The position numbers and the translations under genes were made by a program. DNA of 64,000 nucleotides from Chryseobacterium glaciei (GTDB lineage: Bacteria > Bacteroidota > Bacteroidia > Flavobacteriales > Weeksellaceae). The notes beneath the pieces were generated by a model, which was given only the letters and a program-made list of their open reading frames with translations, was not told the DNA's origin and ran no database searches. The DNA is taken from positions 372,001-436,000 of the forward strand of contig NZ_CP015199.1 in the NCBI RefSeq assembly GCF_001648155.1. Direction: 5' to 3'. Below, piece after piece: positions 10,843 to 19,296 of the stretch. Numbering within the stretch: position 1 is the first letter of the stretch; the number at the start of each line of letters is the position of its first letter.

Positions 10843-11843
10843 TCTATGTAGTAATAGGCTTTCTCTGGCTATCCATTTGCTTGTATGTGATTTTGGGAGG
10901 TGCCGATTTTGGAGCCGGAATTGTTGAGCTTTTCACAAAAAAAAGAGCCCGTGACAAAACCAAAGAAATCATGTATGAATCAATTGCGCCTGTTTGGGAA
11001 GCCAATCACATGTGGCTCATTATCGCGATTGTGATCCTTTTTGTAGGCTTTCCTGAGATTTACACAACAATGTCAATTTATCTTCATATTCCTTTGGTTT
11101 TAATGCTTTTAGGGATTATTGCAAGAGGTACAGCATTCACTTTTAGACATTATGATGCTGTGAAGGATAATTGGCAGGTTTTATACACTCAAATCTTCTA
11201 TTATGCAAGCCTTTTAACTCCTTTTTTCTTGGGATTAATTGCTGCTGCAACGGTTTCCGGATCTATCAATCCTGATGCAACTACATTTTTAGATCTGTAT
11301 ATTTTCAGCTGGCTGAATTGGTTCGGAGTAGCAGTTGGCTTATTTACCGTTTCACTTTGTGCTTATCTGGCGTCTATCTTTTCTTTGAGAGAAACCATCG
11401 ATAGATTGGAATTAGGCTTAATGATCAAAAAATCAAAACAAACGATGATCTTCGTAGTAGCTACGGGAGGATTGGTATTTTTAACGGCTTACCTTTCAGA
11501 TATTCCTTTGGTGAAATGGGTTTTCTCAAAAACGTTAGGAATTACATCTATCTTTTTTGCTACTGTTGCTTTAGGTTTGATCTTAAAAGCGATGAAAAAC
11601 AGGAAATTACTTCCGGTAAGAGCGTTGGCAGGGTTTCAAATCATTATGATCTTGGTTGCTGCAACTTATCAGCATAATCCGAATATCATTTTATTAGGAA
11701 ACGGACAATATCTTTCTCTATTACAACATGTGGCTGCACCGAAAACAATTTCAGCATTGGGTTGGGCTTTGATGCTTGGCTCTCTGTTTATTCTGCCGTT
11801 TTTGTTTTATCTGATGGCTTCGTTTAGTAAGCTTAGAAAATAA
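10839..11843 (+). CDS. cydB: cytochrome bd quinol oxidase subunit II
   Basis: CydB is the structural membrane partner of CydA in the bd oxidase. The 334-residue protein starts with the typical first helix containing GGADFGAGIVELF, followed by APVWEANHMWLIIAIVILFVGFPEIY, both strongly conserved in the family, and has about eight or nine hydrophobic helices. Start and stop overlap with cydA as ATGA. The gene is followed by a strong terminator at 11865, so cydAB is a two-gene operon without cydCD. Confidence 0.97.
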   Translation: MIYVVIGFLWLSICLYVILGGADFGAGIVELFTKKRARDKTKEIMYESIAPVWEANHMWLIIAIVILFVGFPEIYTTMSIYLHIPLVLMLLGIIARGTAFTFRHYDAVKDNWQVLYTQIFYYASLLTPFFLGLIAAATVSGSINPDATTFLDLYIFSWLNWFGVAVGLFTVSLCAYLASIFSLRETIDRLELGLMIKKSKQTMIFVVATGGLVFLTAYLSDIPLVKWVFSKTLGITSIFFATVALGLILKAMKNRKLLPVRALAGFQIIMILVAATYQHNPNIILLGNGQYLSLLQHVAAPKTISALGWALMLGSLFILPFLFYLMASFSKLRK

Positions 11844-11864
11844 CAGTCAATAATATAAAAATAT

Positions 11865-11890
11865 AAACCGTCAATCTTTGGCGGTTTTTT
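11865..11890 (+). terminator. intrinsic terminator of cydAB
   Basis: An 8-bp stem (AAACCGTC 11865-11872 with GGCGGTTT 11880-11887, one G-U pair) and a short AT-rich loop are followed by T6. It lies 21 bases after the cydB stop and separates it from the convergent tandem-OmpA gene. Confidence 0.88.
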
Positions 11891-11899
11891 ATTTGAATT

Positions 11900-12712
11900 C
11901 TATTTCTTAAGTAAAACCACTTCCACTCTCCTATTTTTAATACGATCATTTTCCGTACGCTCAGGGTAAATTAAAGGATTAAGATGACCTAACCCAACAG
12001 CTTTTATTCGGCTTGAATCAATTCCTTGCATTTGTAGAAATTCCTTAATTGCATTAGCTCTCGTCCAGGAAAGATTAAAGGTTCCCAAATCGATATCTTT
12101 ACCATCAAAATTTTCGTAATCACAGCAAATATGACCTTGTAATTCAATCTCTAATGTCGGATTTTCTTTCATTATTTTGAGGAGCTGCTTAATACTTTCG
12201 TTACCGTTTGGAAGCCAGACATGACGGTTTCCAATAAAATTAACATTGGGCAGCGAAAATGTTTCTTTCACTTTCATTTCTGAAATGTTTGTATTCAAAA
12301 AACTAGGAAATTCTTTCTGTGAAATTTCTTGTCCCTTTTCAATAAATAGATCTACTCTTCTGTTTTTTCCGCGTAATTCTTCTGTACTGTTATCGTTAAT
12401 TTGTTTTTCATCACCTAAACCAACAGTACTTTTCAAATTGATATTATTTCCGATTTTTTCCTGTAAATATTTACTGACCGTATTTGCTCTTTTTTCAGAT
12501 AAAACCTTGTTATATCCAACACTTCCTGAAGGATCGCAATTTCCAAAAACTCTGAATGTGAGATTAGTTTTTAATTGAGCCAGACTATCCAATTTCTTTT
12601 TAGATTCATCATTAAGTTCAGAACTGTTATGCACAAAATAAACTGATGTAAGCATTTGCGCATTAATCCCGATGGAAGAGAAAATCAGAAGGCAAAATAG
12701 AATGAGTTTCAT
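11900..12712 (-). CDS. exported protein with two OmpA-like domains
   Basis: The ATG at 12712 is chosen because the signal peptide starts there (MKLILFCLLIFSSIGINAQ); a longer frame adds 19 unlikely residues. After cleavage the 270-residue protein is nothing but two consecutive OmpA/MotB-type peptidoglycan-binding domains. The first has SVYFVHNSSELNDESKKKL and ends LRGKNRRVDLFIE. The second has ELQGHICCDYENFDG, SWTRANAIKEFL and DRIKNRRVEVVLL. The conserved Asn-Arg-Arg pattern is seen in both. No membrane beta-barrel precedes them, unlike standard OmpA. It probably tethers something to peptidoglycan in the periplasm; its partner is not evident from neighbours. Confidence 0.82.
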   Translation of the reverse strand: MKLILFCLLIFSSIGINAQMLTSVYFVHNSSELNDESKKKLDSLAQLKTNLTFRVFGNCDPSGSVGYNKVLSEKRANTVSKYLQEKIGNNINLKSTVGLGDEKQINDNSTEELRGKNRRVDLFIEKGQEISQKEFPSFLNTNISEMKVKETFSLPNVNFIGNRHVWLPNGNESIKQLLKIMKENPTLEIELQGHICCDYENFDGKDIDLGTFNLSWTRANAIKEFLQMQGIDSSRIKAVGLGHLNPLIYPERTENDRIKNRRVEVVLLKK

Positions 12713-12767
12713 CAGTTTTAGGTTTTGTAGAAAAACGGAAAATATTACTTTATAGTTTATTAAAAAC

Positions 12768-12796
12768 AAAAAATCCTGAAAAATTTCAGGATTTTT
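12768..12796 (-). terminator. intrinsic terminator of lysS
   Basis: A 9-bp or longer perfect stem (AATCCTGAA paired with TTCAGGATT) with a tiny loop is flanked by A and T runs on both sides, so it can act in either direction. On the minus strand it sits 30 bases after the lysS stop and ahead of the OmpA gene. Confidence 0.85.
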
Positions 12797-12825
12797 ATAT
12801 AATTTATTTTTAGTGATCTAAATTT

Positions 12826-14526
12826 TTAAACCAACTTCATAAAAACATTTTCATCAATCTTCTCAACTTTCACCAAATTATTTTTAGTTAAAACTTTAGA
12901 AGCTTTATCCCATTTTTTACCGGAAAGTTTGCTTTTTTCTTTCACTTCAGCTAGAGAAAATGCTTCTTCCTGAGTTTTTAAAATATCAAGGATCGCATTT
13001 TCATCTTCTCCCAACTCAATTTGAACTACCGCTTTTTCAGGCTTCATTTGAGGGAAGAATAATACTTCCTGAATAGATGCATTATTTGTTAAGAACATAA
13101 TCAATCTGTCCATTCCGATACCTAAACCAGAAGTTGGCGGCATACCGTATTCCAACGCTCTCAAGAAATCTTCGTCAATAAACTGACCAGCTTCATCATC
13201 ACCTTTTTCAGATAATTTTAACTGCTCTTCAAAACGTTCTCTTTGATCAATCGGGTCATTAAGCTCAGAATATGCGTTCGCAATTTCTTTTCCGCAAACC
13301 ATTAATTCAAAACGCTCAGTCAAACCTTCTTTGCTTCTATGTTTTTTAGTTAAAGGCGACATTTCGATTGGGTAATCTGTAATGAAAGTCGGCTGAATGA
13401 AGTTTCCTTCACATTTTTCACCAAAAATTTCATCGATTAATTTCCCTTTACCCATTGTTTCGTTCACCTCAATTCCGATAGATTTAGCAAAATCGAACAA
13501 TTCCTGTTCGGATTTTCCTGTAATATCAAAACCTGTAAATTTCTGGATAGCTTCCGTCATAGAAACTCTTGGATAAGGAGCTTTCCAGCTGATATTATGT
13601 TCGCCGAAAGTTGATTCTGTACTTCCATTTACCTGAGTAGCACAGAATTCTAATAATTTTTCCGTGAAATCCATCATCCAATTGTAGTCTTTATAAGCTA
13701 CATAGATTTCCATTGCTGTAAATTCTGGGTTGTGCGTTCTGTCCATCCCTTCATTTCTGAAGTTTTTTGAGAATTCGTAAACACCGTCAAAACCACCAAC
13801 GATCAATCTTTTCAGATATAATTCGTTCGCAATTCTTAAATATAATGGAATATCTAAAGCATTATGATGTGTCATAAACGGTCTTGCAGCAGCCCCACCA
13901 GGAATTGACTGTAAGATTGGAGTTTCAACCTCAAAATATCCTGCATTATTGAAGAAATTTCTCATGGCATTGAACAATTTTGTTCTTTTCACGAAAACTT
14001 CTTTCACATGAGGATTTACCGTTAAATCTACATAACGTTGTCTGTATCTCATTTCAGGATCGTTGAACGCGTCATGCACTACTCCATTTTCATCAGTTTT
14101 AGCCTGAGGAAGCGGACGTAAAGCTTTAGTAAGAAGTGTAAAGTTTTTAACTAAAACCGTCATTTCACCAACCTGAGTTGTAAATAAATCTCCTTCAATA
14201 CCGATAATATCACCGATATCTAAAAGGTGCTTGTACACTTCATTATATAAAGTTTTATCTTCTCCTGTACAGATCTCGTCTCTGTTGAAATATACCTGAA
14301 TTTTACCTGTAGAATCCTGCAATTCAGCAAAAGAAGCCTTCCCTTGAATTCTGCGAGACATCAATCTACCAGCGATCTTCACCTGTTTATTCTCAGAGAA
14401 ATCCTGTTTTATAGACTCAGTAGTGTCTGTGATTGTATATTCATCCGCAGGGAATGCATTAATCCCCATTTCACCAAGCTTTGTAAGCTTTTCTCGTCTA
14501 ATGATTTCTTGTTCTGATAATTGCAT
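12826..14526 (-). CDS. lysS: lysyl-tRNA synthetase, class II
   Basis: LysS charges tRNA-Lys with lysine using ATP. The N-terminal OB-fold anticodon-binding domain (about 45-150, VKIAGRLMSRRIQGKASFAEL) precedes the class II core. Motif 2 is FRNEGMDRTHNPEFTAMEIY and motif 3 is GLGIGMDRLIMFLT. At 566 residues it exceeds the usual 490-505: an extra 65-70 residue C-terminal tail (ILKTQEEAFSLAEVKEKSKLSGKKWDK...) looks like a small winged-helix segment. I recall similar tails in flavobacterial LysRS, so this is lineage-specific rather than a fusion unique to this strain. It is transcribed alone from a strong promoter at 14549-14579. Confidence 0.97.
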   Translation of the reverse strand: MQLSEQEIIRREKLTKLGEMGINAFPADEYTITDTTESIKQDFSENKQVKIAGRLMSRRIQGKASFAELQDSTGKIQVYFNRDEICTGEDKTLYNEVYKHLLDIGDIIGIEGDLFTTQVGEMTVLVKNFTLLTKALRPLPQAKTDENGVVHDAFNDPEMRYRQRYVDLTVNPHVKEVFVKRTKLFNAMRNFFNNAGYFEVETPILQSIPGGAAARPFMTHHNALDIPLYLRIANELYLKRLIVGGFDGVYEFSKNFRNEGMDRTHNPEFTAMEIYVAYKDYNWMMDFTEKLLEFCATQVNGSTESTFGEHNISWKAPYPRVSMTEAIQKFTGFDITGKSEQELFDFAKSIGIEVNETMGKGKLIDEIFGEKCEGNFIQPTFITDYPIEMSPLTKKHRSKEGLTERFELMVCGKEIANAYSELNDPIDQRERFEEQLKLSEKGDDEAGQFIDEDFLRALEYGMPPTSGLGIGMDRLIMFLTNNASIQEVLFFPQMKPEKAVVQIELGEDENAILDILKTQEEAFSLAEVKEKSKLSGKKWDKASKVLTKNNLVKVEKIDENVFMKLV

Positions 14527-14548
14527 TATAATTATTTAAAATAACGTG

Positions 14549-14579
14549 CAAAATTAGTGATTTTAGAATTGATGGTCAA
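14549..14579 (-). promoter_or_regulatory. promoter of lysS
   Basis: On the minus strand the sequence is TTG (-33), 20 bases, then TAATTTTG (-7). This is a full match to the Bacteroidota consensus TTTG/TTG-N19-21-TAnnTTTG. The -7 box is 22 bases before the lysS ATG. Confidence 0.75.
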
Positions 14580-14729
14580 TGCCTTTTCTCAGAAATTTAG
14601 AAATATAATGGTGAATTTTCAATTGAGAATTGAGAATTTGATTCGCAGGGAATTTATTCTTGGAGATAATTATTGATTATCAACTATTTAAATATCAATT
14701 ATATTTTTTTTATAAAACTATAATTAATA

Positions 14730-15656
14730 TTAGAACCAGGCTTTACGATTTTGCTGAGGAATAAATGTCCACGCCAAGATTCTGCTTACTTTCTGGCCTT
14801 GAGCCATATCAATGGTTTTGAAATCAACAGCTTTAACTTTCTTTAAAAGCGAAGTTAACTTATATAAATTATCTTTTTTAGAAACCAAACACGTAAACCA
14901 TAGAATTTGTGAGGAATAAAGAGAACTTTCCTCAATCATTTTTGAAATAAAAGCCAGTTCACCACCTTCACACCACAGTTCAGATTGCTGTCCTCCAAAA
15001 TTAAGAAGTGGTTTTTGTTTTTTTGATTTACTGATATTTTTTGTTTTTCTAATGTTTCCTTTCATCGCAGATTCTTCAGAATCATGAAAAGGAGGATTAC
15101 ACATAGAAAAAGTAAATTTATCTTTTAAACCTACAATATTTTTAAAGATAAAATGAGAATCCGGCTGTTGTTTTAATTGAATAACACATGATAAATCAGG
15201 ATTATGATCTAAAATCTGTTGGGCATTTTCCAGAGAATCTTTATTGATATCGGTTCCCAACATTTTCCAACCGTAAGATCTGTGGGCAATTAAAGGATAA
15301 ACAAGATTGGCACCTGTTCCAATATCCAAACCGCTTACAGAAACTCCTGTGGGAATTTCTTTTTTTTCTTCGGCTAATAAATCGGCTATATAATGCACGT
15401 AATCTGCCCTTCCAGGAATTGGTGGACAAAGATTAGAGTCAGGAATATCCCAATTCTGAACTTGATAAAAATGTGATAACAAGGCTTTATTGAGTAGTTT
15501 AACAGCCTTTGGAATACTAAAATTAATGGTTGTCGTTTGATAAGCATTAATAAAAACGTACTGTTTCAGCTCTGGCACGCAGGAAATTAGCTTATCAAAA
15601 TCATAAGGATCACGATGCAGATTTCTTGCGTGCAGACTGAGTTTTTCAGTAGTCAT
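14730..15656 (-). CDS. rlmF: 23S rRNA (adenine(1618)-N6)-methyltransferase
   Basis: RlmF methylates A1618 of 23S rRNA using S-adenosylmethionine. The family start LHARNLHRDPYDFDKLISCVPEL is present, the SAM-binding motif is GLDIGTGANLVYPL (109-122), and the catalytic NPPF motif, expected for N6-adenine methylation, is at 187-190 (MCNPPFHDSEE). The 308-residue length is normal. It is the last gene of a three-gene unit, two bases after the cytochrome gene. The functional link between the three is not obvious. Confidence 0.93.
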   Translation of the reverse strand: MTTEKLSLHARNLHRDPYDFDKLISCVPELKQYVFINAYQTTTINFSIPKAVKLLNKALLSHFYQVQNWDIPDSNLCPPIPGRADYVHYIADLLAEEKKEIPTGVSVSGLDIGTGANLVYPLIAHRSYGWKMLGTDINKDSLENAQQILDHNPDLSCVIQLKQQPDSHFIFKNIVGLKDKFTFSMCNPPFHDSEESAMKGNIRKTKNISKSKKQKPLLNFGGQQSELWCEGGELAFISKMIEESSLYSSQILWFTCLVSKKDNLYKLTSLLKKVKAVDFKTIDMAQGQKVSRILAWTFIPQQNRKAWF

Positions 15657-15658
15657 AT

Positions 15659-16033
15659 TTATTTTTTCTGACTTAAAATATATTCTACCATCTTTTTAGC
15701 ATCTTCTTTAGACACCTGTGGATGGGGCGACATTGGAACACCTCCCCAAACTCCGCTTCCGCCTTCTATAATTTTGGAAGCCAGCAATTCAATATCTTTT
15801 TGAGAATATTTCTCTGCTATTTCCTTATAAGAAGGTCCTATCATTCTCTCATTTACCGAGTGACACCCCGAACAATCCAATGTTTCGATGATCTGATCAC
15901 CCGAAAGATTGGTTTTTACAAGTTCTGAAACAGCAGTTGTTTCAGAAGACGTGGCGTCAACTGATGGAGTTTCTTTTTTAGAACAGGAAAGAATAAGTAA
16001 ACTTACACAACCTGTCAAAAATAGTTTTTTCAT
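15659..16033 (-). CDS. c-type cytochrome lipoprotein
   Basis: This 124-residue lipoprotein carries a monoheme cytochrome c domain and should sit on the periplasmic side of a membrane as an electron carrier. The signal ends LILSCSKK (Cys17). One heme-binding CSGCH is at residues 54-58, GPSYKEIAEKY follows, and the distal ligand is probably Met101 in VPMSPHPQVS. Its start overlaps the stop of the upstream small lipoprotein gene by one base (TAATG style), and rlmF follows two bases later. The redox partner is unknown. Confidence 0.92.
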   Translation of the reverse strand: MKKLFLTGCVSLLILSCSKKETPSVDATSSETTAVSELVKTNLSGDQIIETLDCSGCHSVNERMIGPSYKEIAEKYSQKDIELLASKIIEGGSGVWGGVPMSPHPQVSKEDAKKMVEYILSQKK

Positions 16034-16245
16034 TATTTTTTCGCTGTAGAATCTGTTTTAGCAGCTTCAGGAGCTGGAGTCACAGCTGGAGCAGCAGCAG
16101 GTTTAGTAGTAGAATCAGCAGCTACAGTTGGTGCTGTTGGCTCTTCTAGCATTGTGTTGCTGTCTTGTAAAGAATGGTCAGTTTTTTTAGAACAGTTTAC
16201 TACGAATAAACTTCCGATAAATGCAATTGCTAATACTTTTTTCAT
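16033..16245 (-). CDS. small Ala/Pro/Thr-rich lipoprotein
   Basis: This 70-residue protein has a signal peptide with a lipobox at VVNCSKK and a mature part that is almost wholly low-complexity Ala, Pro, Thr and Lys (SLQDSNTMLEEPTAPTVAADS, then PAAAPAVTPAPEAAK). It has no recognisable domain. It is the first gene of the rlmF unit and is coupled to the cytochrome c lipoprotein. It may be a short membrane-anchored linker or envelope protein; function unknown. Confidence 0.75.
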   Translation of the reverse strand: MKKVLAIAFIGSLFVVNCSKKTDHSLQDSNTMLEEPTAPTVAADSTTKPAAAPAVTPAPEAAKTDSTAKK

Positions 16246-16423
16246 TGTTTTCTAATTTAGAGCAAAAATATAAAAAAATAAGCTTCCATGCTCATGACAA
16301 ACCCCCAGTTTAAAAGATATTTTTTTTCTGTACCTTTTTATAAAGTGAATTAATCATTAATAATAATTCATCATATAGAGATATTATTACTAAAATCATT
16401 AATTTTATATTAAAAATAAAACC

Positions 16424-16876
16424 ATGAACAGAAAAACAATTTTAAAAACAGCATTTTTAATCCCGGTTTCGTTAATAATTTTTTCTTGTGACGACTCCTC
16501 TCCTACCACTGAAACAGGATATTCTGACAAGATAGAATCTGTAACTTTATTAAAAACAACAAAATCCTGGGACGGCACATTGTATGAAAAATATCCCGAT
16601 GGACAACCTGAAATTTCCGTTCTTAAAATCTCCGTTCCACCCAATAAAGAATTAGATTGGCATACTCACCCTGTCATTAATGCAGCCTATGTAGAAAAAG
16701 GAGAAATTGAAGTTGAAAGAAAAGATAACGGCAAAAAACAATGGCTCAGACAAGGACAAGCCGTTCCAGAAATGGTAAATATTGCTCATAAAGGCAAAAC
16801 AGGAGAAAAAGGTGTTACGCTAATTGTATTCTACAGTGGAAGTCCCGACATTCCTCTCTCAGAACCTGCACATTAA
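16424..16876 (+). CDS. cupin-domain lipoprotein
   Basis: This 150-residue protein has a signal peptide and lipobox (IIFSCDD, Cys22) followed by a single cupin barrel. The first cupin motif is visible as LDWHTHPVINAAYVEKGEIEV, with metal-ligand candidates His80 and His82 and a downstream Glu. A second motif with a His occurs near MVNIAHKGKTGEKGV. It is preceded by an AT-rich stretch without a clear TAnnTTTG box. Cupins range from enzymes to sugar binders, so no reaction is assigned. Confidence 0.8.
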   Translation: MNRKTILKTAFLIPVSLIIFSCDDSSPTTETGYSDKIESVTLLKTTKSWDGTLYEKYPDGQPEISVLKISVPPNKELDWHTHPVINAAYVEKGEIEVERKDNGKKQWLRQGQAVPEMVNIAHKGKTGEKGVTLIVFYSGSPDIPLSEPAH

Positions 16877-16932
16877 GATAATTTTTTCTACATTTTTGTT
16901 TTTTGTATTAAAGATAATATTAAATTTAAACC

Positions 16933-17583
16933 ATGATAATCATTTCAAAAATTCTGTTTTTTGCGAGTCATCATGGTTTTTATACTGTGATCATTCTCTT
17001 TCTATTTTTTGGATTAATCTCTTGGGTTACCAAAAAAGCATTATTTCTGATTCCTATAATTCCTTTGGCAATTTTAAATGGATTTGGCGGACAATTTTTA
17101 AATGCATGGTTTTTAAACAAATACGGAATTGAAAGCACTGCAATTGTCACTTCCGATGTTGAAACAAATTCGACGTTAAATGATCAATATATTCATGATT
17201 ATGAAGCTATTGTCAAAAAACAAGATGGAAAGTATATTGATACTTTTTTCTCAACAACAACGGCTGCTATTTATCCAATAGAAAACTCGATTAGAATTCC
17301 TCAAGTAAACAAACCCTTTCCTGTAAAGTATATTCCTGGGTACGAAAAGAATATAGTTATCCTTTACTATCAATCTGATGAAGGAAAAATGCAAAATAAA
17401 TACAAAAAAGAAGCCCCAATACAAAAAGCGAAGATCAAATATGAAGCAGACCGAACAAATAAAGAATTCGTAGAAGAATACATTTCCGCATTAGAAGAAT
17501 ATCTAAAATCTTATGATGACGAAAATTATAAACTGAAAATCGAAGAATTGAAGAAAGAATTAAAACAACTGAAATTAGAGTAA
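16933..17583 (+). CDS. membrane protein of unknown function
   Basis: I do not recognise this 216-residue protein. Residues 1-60 contain two hydrophobic segments (FYTVIILFLFFGLISWV and ALFLIPIIPLAILNGF). The remainder is soluble, with a beta-rich region (about 70-150: IESTAIVTSDVETNS, FPVKYIPGYEKNIVILYY) reminiscent of, but not clearly, DUF3592-type domains. It ends in a charged helix (EYLKSYDDENYKLKIEELKKELKQLKLE). It ends 56 bases before the trp promoter and is independent of it. Confidence 0.7.
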   Translation: MIIISKILFFASHHGFYTVIILFLFFGLISWVTKKALFLIPIIPLAILNGFGGQFLNAWFLNKYGIESTAIVTSDVETNSTLNDQYIHDYEAIVKKQDGKYIDTFFSTTTAAIYPIENSIRIPQVNKPFPVKYIPGYEKNIVILYYQSDEGKMQNKYKKEAPIQKAKIKYEADRTNKEFVEEYISALEEYLKSYDDENYKLKIEELKKELKQLKLE

Positions 17584-17612
17584 CCATTTTAAGTTTTTTT
17601 ATTTTCTCTTTT

Positions 17613-17646
17613 TTTGATTTTTGTATTAAATTTTTTTCTAAATTTG
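17613..17646 (+). promoter_or_regulatory. promoter of the tryptophan operon
   Basis: TTTG (17613-17616), 22 bases, then TAAATTTG (17639-17646) matches the Bacteroidota promoter pattern with slightly long spacing. The expected start of transcription, around 17651-17653, is only a few bases before the leader-peptide ATG at 17660. Confidence 0.65.
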
Positions 17647-17659
17647 TCACATGTTTAAT

Positions 17660-17728
17660 ATGAGCAATAACAATTGGTGGTGGCTTTCAAACTCTTCGTC
17701 GGGTCTGAAGTTATTATCATGTTGCTAA
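17660..17728 (+). CDS. trp operon leader peptide with three consecutive Trp codons
   Basis: This 22-codon ORF begins MSNNNWWWLSNSSSG and ends in two Cys codons and TAA. TGG-TGG-TGG at 17675-17683 is the attenuation sensor: Trp is otherwise rare, and the next large gene is trpE. An in-frame ATG at 17651 would lie at the predicted transcription start, so 17660 is preferred. The ORF is far below usual gene-calling length. It overlaps the antiterminator segment (17696-17706), which lies inside codons 13-16. Confidence 0.88.
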   Translation: MSNNNWWWLSNSSSGLKLLSCC

Positions 17729-17795
17729 ATCAACAGCCGGAATAATATACTACAATATATAAGACTTTGACGATTTTCGTTGAAGTCTTTTTTTT
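17696..17795 (+). promoter_or_regulatory. trp attenuator: antiterminator/terminator switch
   Basis: The terminator is a 13-bp stem: 17761-17773 (AAGACTTTGACGA) with 17777-17789 (TCGTTGAAGTCTT), including two G-U pairs, a 3-base loop and a T run to 17795. The competing structure pairs leader segment 17696-17706 (TCGTCGGGTCT) with 17762-17773: nine Watson-Crick pairs, two G-U and one bulge. Segment 17696-17706 closely resembles the terminator's right arm, as expected for mutually exclusive partners. A ribosome stalled at the Trp codons would leave 17696-17706 free to form the antiterminator. How a ribosome that reaches the stop codon at 17726 blocks it is less clear from spacing. Confidence 0.82.
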
Positions 17796-17828
17796 ATTTA
17801 CAATCAATTCAAAAAAATAAAACTGCAA

Positions 17829-19259
17829 ATGTTTAACAAAAAAATAAAGATAAAAACCGTTTCCAAAAAAACACTGGGAGATCTAAAAACACCCATGAAT
17901 ATCTATCTGCAGCTTCGTGATAAGTTCAGAGATACTATTCTTTTGGAAAGTTCTGATTCTAAGAATATTGACAATAATTTTTCATTCATCGCCATCAATG
18001 CTGTCGCGGGAATCGAAATAAAAAACCTTAATGAATTTGAAATAAAACTTCCGAGACAGGAGCCTATCAAACAATTCATTATAGAGCATAAAGTCGCTGA
18101 TGTTTTTGAAGATTTTACTAAAATTTTCGAATGCGAAAAAACAAATGATCCTGTTGAACAAACCGCTCAAAGCCTTTTCGGATATACAAGTTTTGAAGCT
18201 GTTCAGTTTTTTGAGAATGTCAATTTTAAAGCTCAAAGCCCTGAAGTTGAGATTCCAATTCTTCGTTACAGACTGTATCAATATGTGATTGCCATCAATC
18301 ATTATAATGATGAAATGTACATTATTGAAAATCAGATTGAAGGTGTAAAATCCGAACTTTATTTGCTGGAAAGTATTATTAAAAATCAAAATTCTGTCGT
18401 TTATCCTTTCAAAAAAAATGGTGCAGAAACGTCCAATATTACTAATGAAGAATATATTGAATTAGTAAAAACTGCCCAAAAACACTGTATGAGAGGAGAC
18501 GTTTTTCAATTAGTATTAAGCAGAAGATTTGAACAGAAATTTCAGGGAGATGAATTCAATGTTTATCGCGCTTTGAGGAATATCAATCCCTCGCCTTATT
18601 TATTCTTTTTCGATTACGGAAATTATAAATTATTCGGATCAAGTCCTGAAAGTCAATTAATTATCAAAAACAACAAAGCAATTATTCATCCAATTGCAGG
18701 AACATTCAAAAGAACGGGACATTTTGAAACTGACCTTCAATCCATTGAAGAATTAAAAGCCGATGCTAAAGAAAATGCAGAACATACAATGTTGGTAGAT
18801 TTAGCTAGAAATGATTTGGGAAAACTAGGAAAAAATGTAACCGTTACCAAATTAAAAGAAATCCAGCTTTTTTCTCACGTTATCCACATGGTAAGCGAAG
18901 TTACCGCTGATTTACCTGAAAATACAAATCCATTCGAAATGGTTGCCACCACTTTCCCACAGGGAACTTTAAGCGGTGCACCAAAACACAAAGCGCTACA
19001 ATTAATCAATAAATACGAGAAAGATTCCCGCGGATATTACGGTGGCTGCATCGGAATGATCGGGTTGAATGGTGACTGTAATCAAGCTATCATGATCAGA
19101 ACCTTTTTAAGTAAAAATAACACTTTATATTATCAGGCCGGAGCCGGATTGGTTGCAAAATCAAACCCCGAAAGTGAGTTGGAAGAAGTCAACAATAAAC
19201 TGAATGCCCTGAAAAAAGCAGTTGAAAAAGCAGGGAATTTGTTGATAGATAATAGTTGA
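17829..19259 (+). CDS. trpE: anthranilate synthase component I
   Basis: TrpE converts chorismate and ammonia (supplied by TrpG) to anthranilate. The 476-residue protein has the chorismate-binding core: CMRGDVFQLVLSRRFEQKF, GSSPESQLI, HPIAGTFKRTG, ENAEHTMLVDLARNDLGK, FPQGTLSGAPKHKAL and GYYGGCIGMIGLNGDCNQAIMIRTF. The start is the ATG 33 bases after the attenuator T run. The last residues (LLIDNS) and the TGA stop are encoded by the left copy of a dispersed repeat, which suggests that the original 3' end was altered when the S23 cassette arrived. Confidence 0.97.
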   Translation: MFNKKIKIKTVSKKTLGDLKTPMNIYLQLRDKFRDTILLESSDSKNIDNNFSFIAINAVAGIEIKNLNEFEIKLPRQEPIKQFIIEHKVADVFEDFTKIFECEKTNDPVEQTAQSLFGYTSFEAVQFFENVNFKAQSPEVEIPILRYRLYQYVIAINHYNDEMYIIENQIEGVKSELYLLESIIKNQNSVVYPFKKNGAETSNITNEEYIELVKTAQKHCMRGDVFQLVLSRRFEQKFQGDEFNVYRALRNINPSPYLFFFDYGNYKLFGSSPESQLIIKNNKAIIHPIAGTFKRTGHFETDLQSIEELKADAKENAEHTMLVDLARNDLGKLGKNVTVTKLKEIQLFSHVIHMVSEVTADLPENTNPFEMVATTFPQGTLSGAPKHKALQLINKYEKDSRGYYGGCIGMIGLNGDCNQAIMIRTFLSKNNTLYYQAGAGLVAKSNPESELEEVNNKLNALKKAVEKAGNLLIDNS

Positions 19260-19275
19260 TTGTTGTTAGTTAATA
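19241..19275. repeat. left inverted repeat of the S23 cassette
   Basis: The segment contains GTTGATAG and TAGTTGATTGTT and overlaps the last codons and stop of trpE. Its complement, with the same two blocks and a different middle, occurs at 19668-19700 inside the first codons of trpG. Related GTTGAT-rich sequence recurs at 56709-56783. Confidence 0.65.
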
Positions 19276-19296
19276 ATACTCGTAAAAACACAATAT

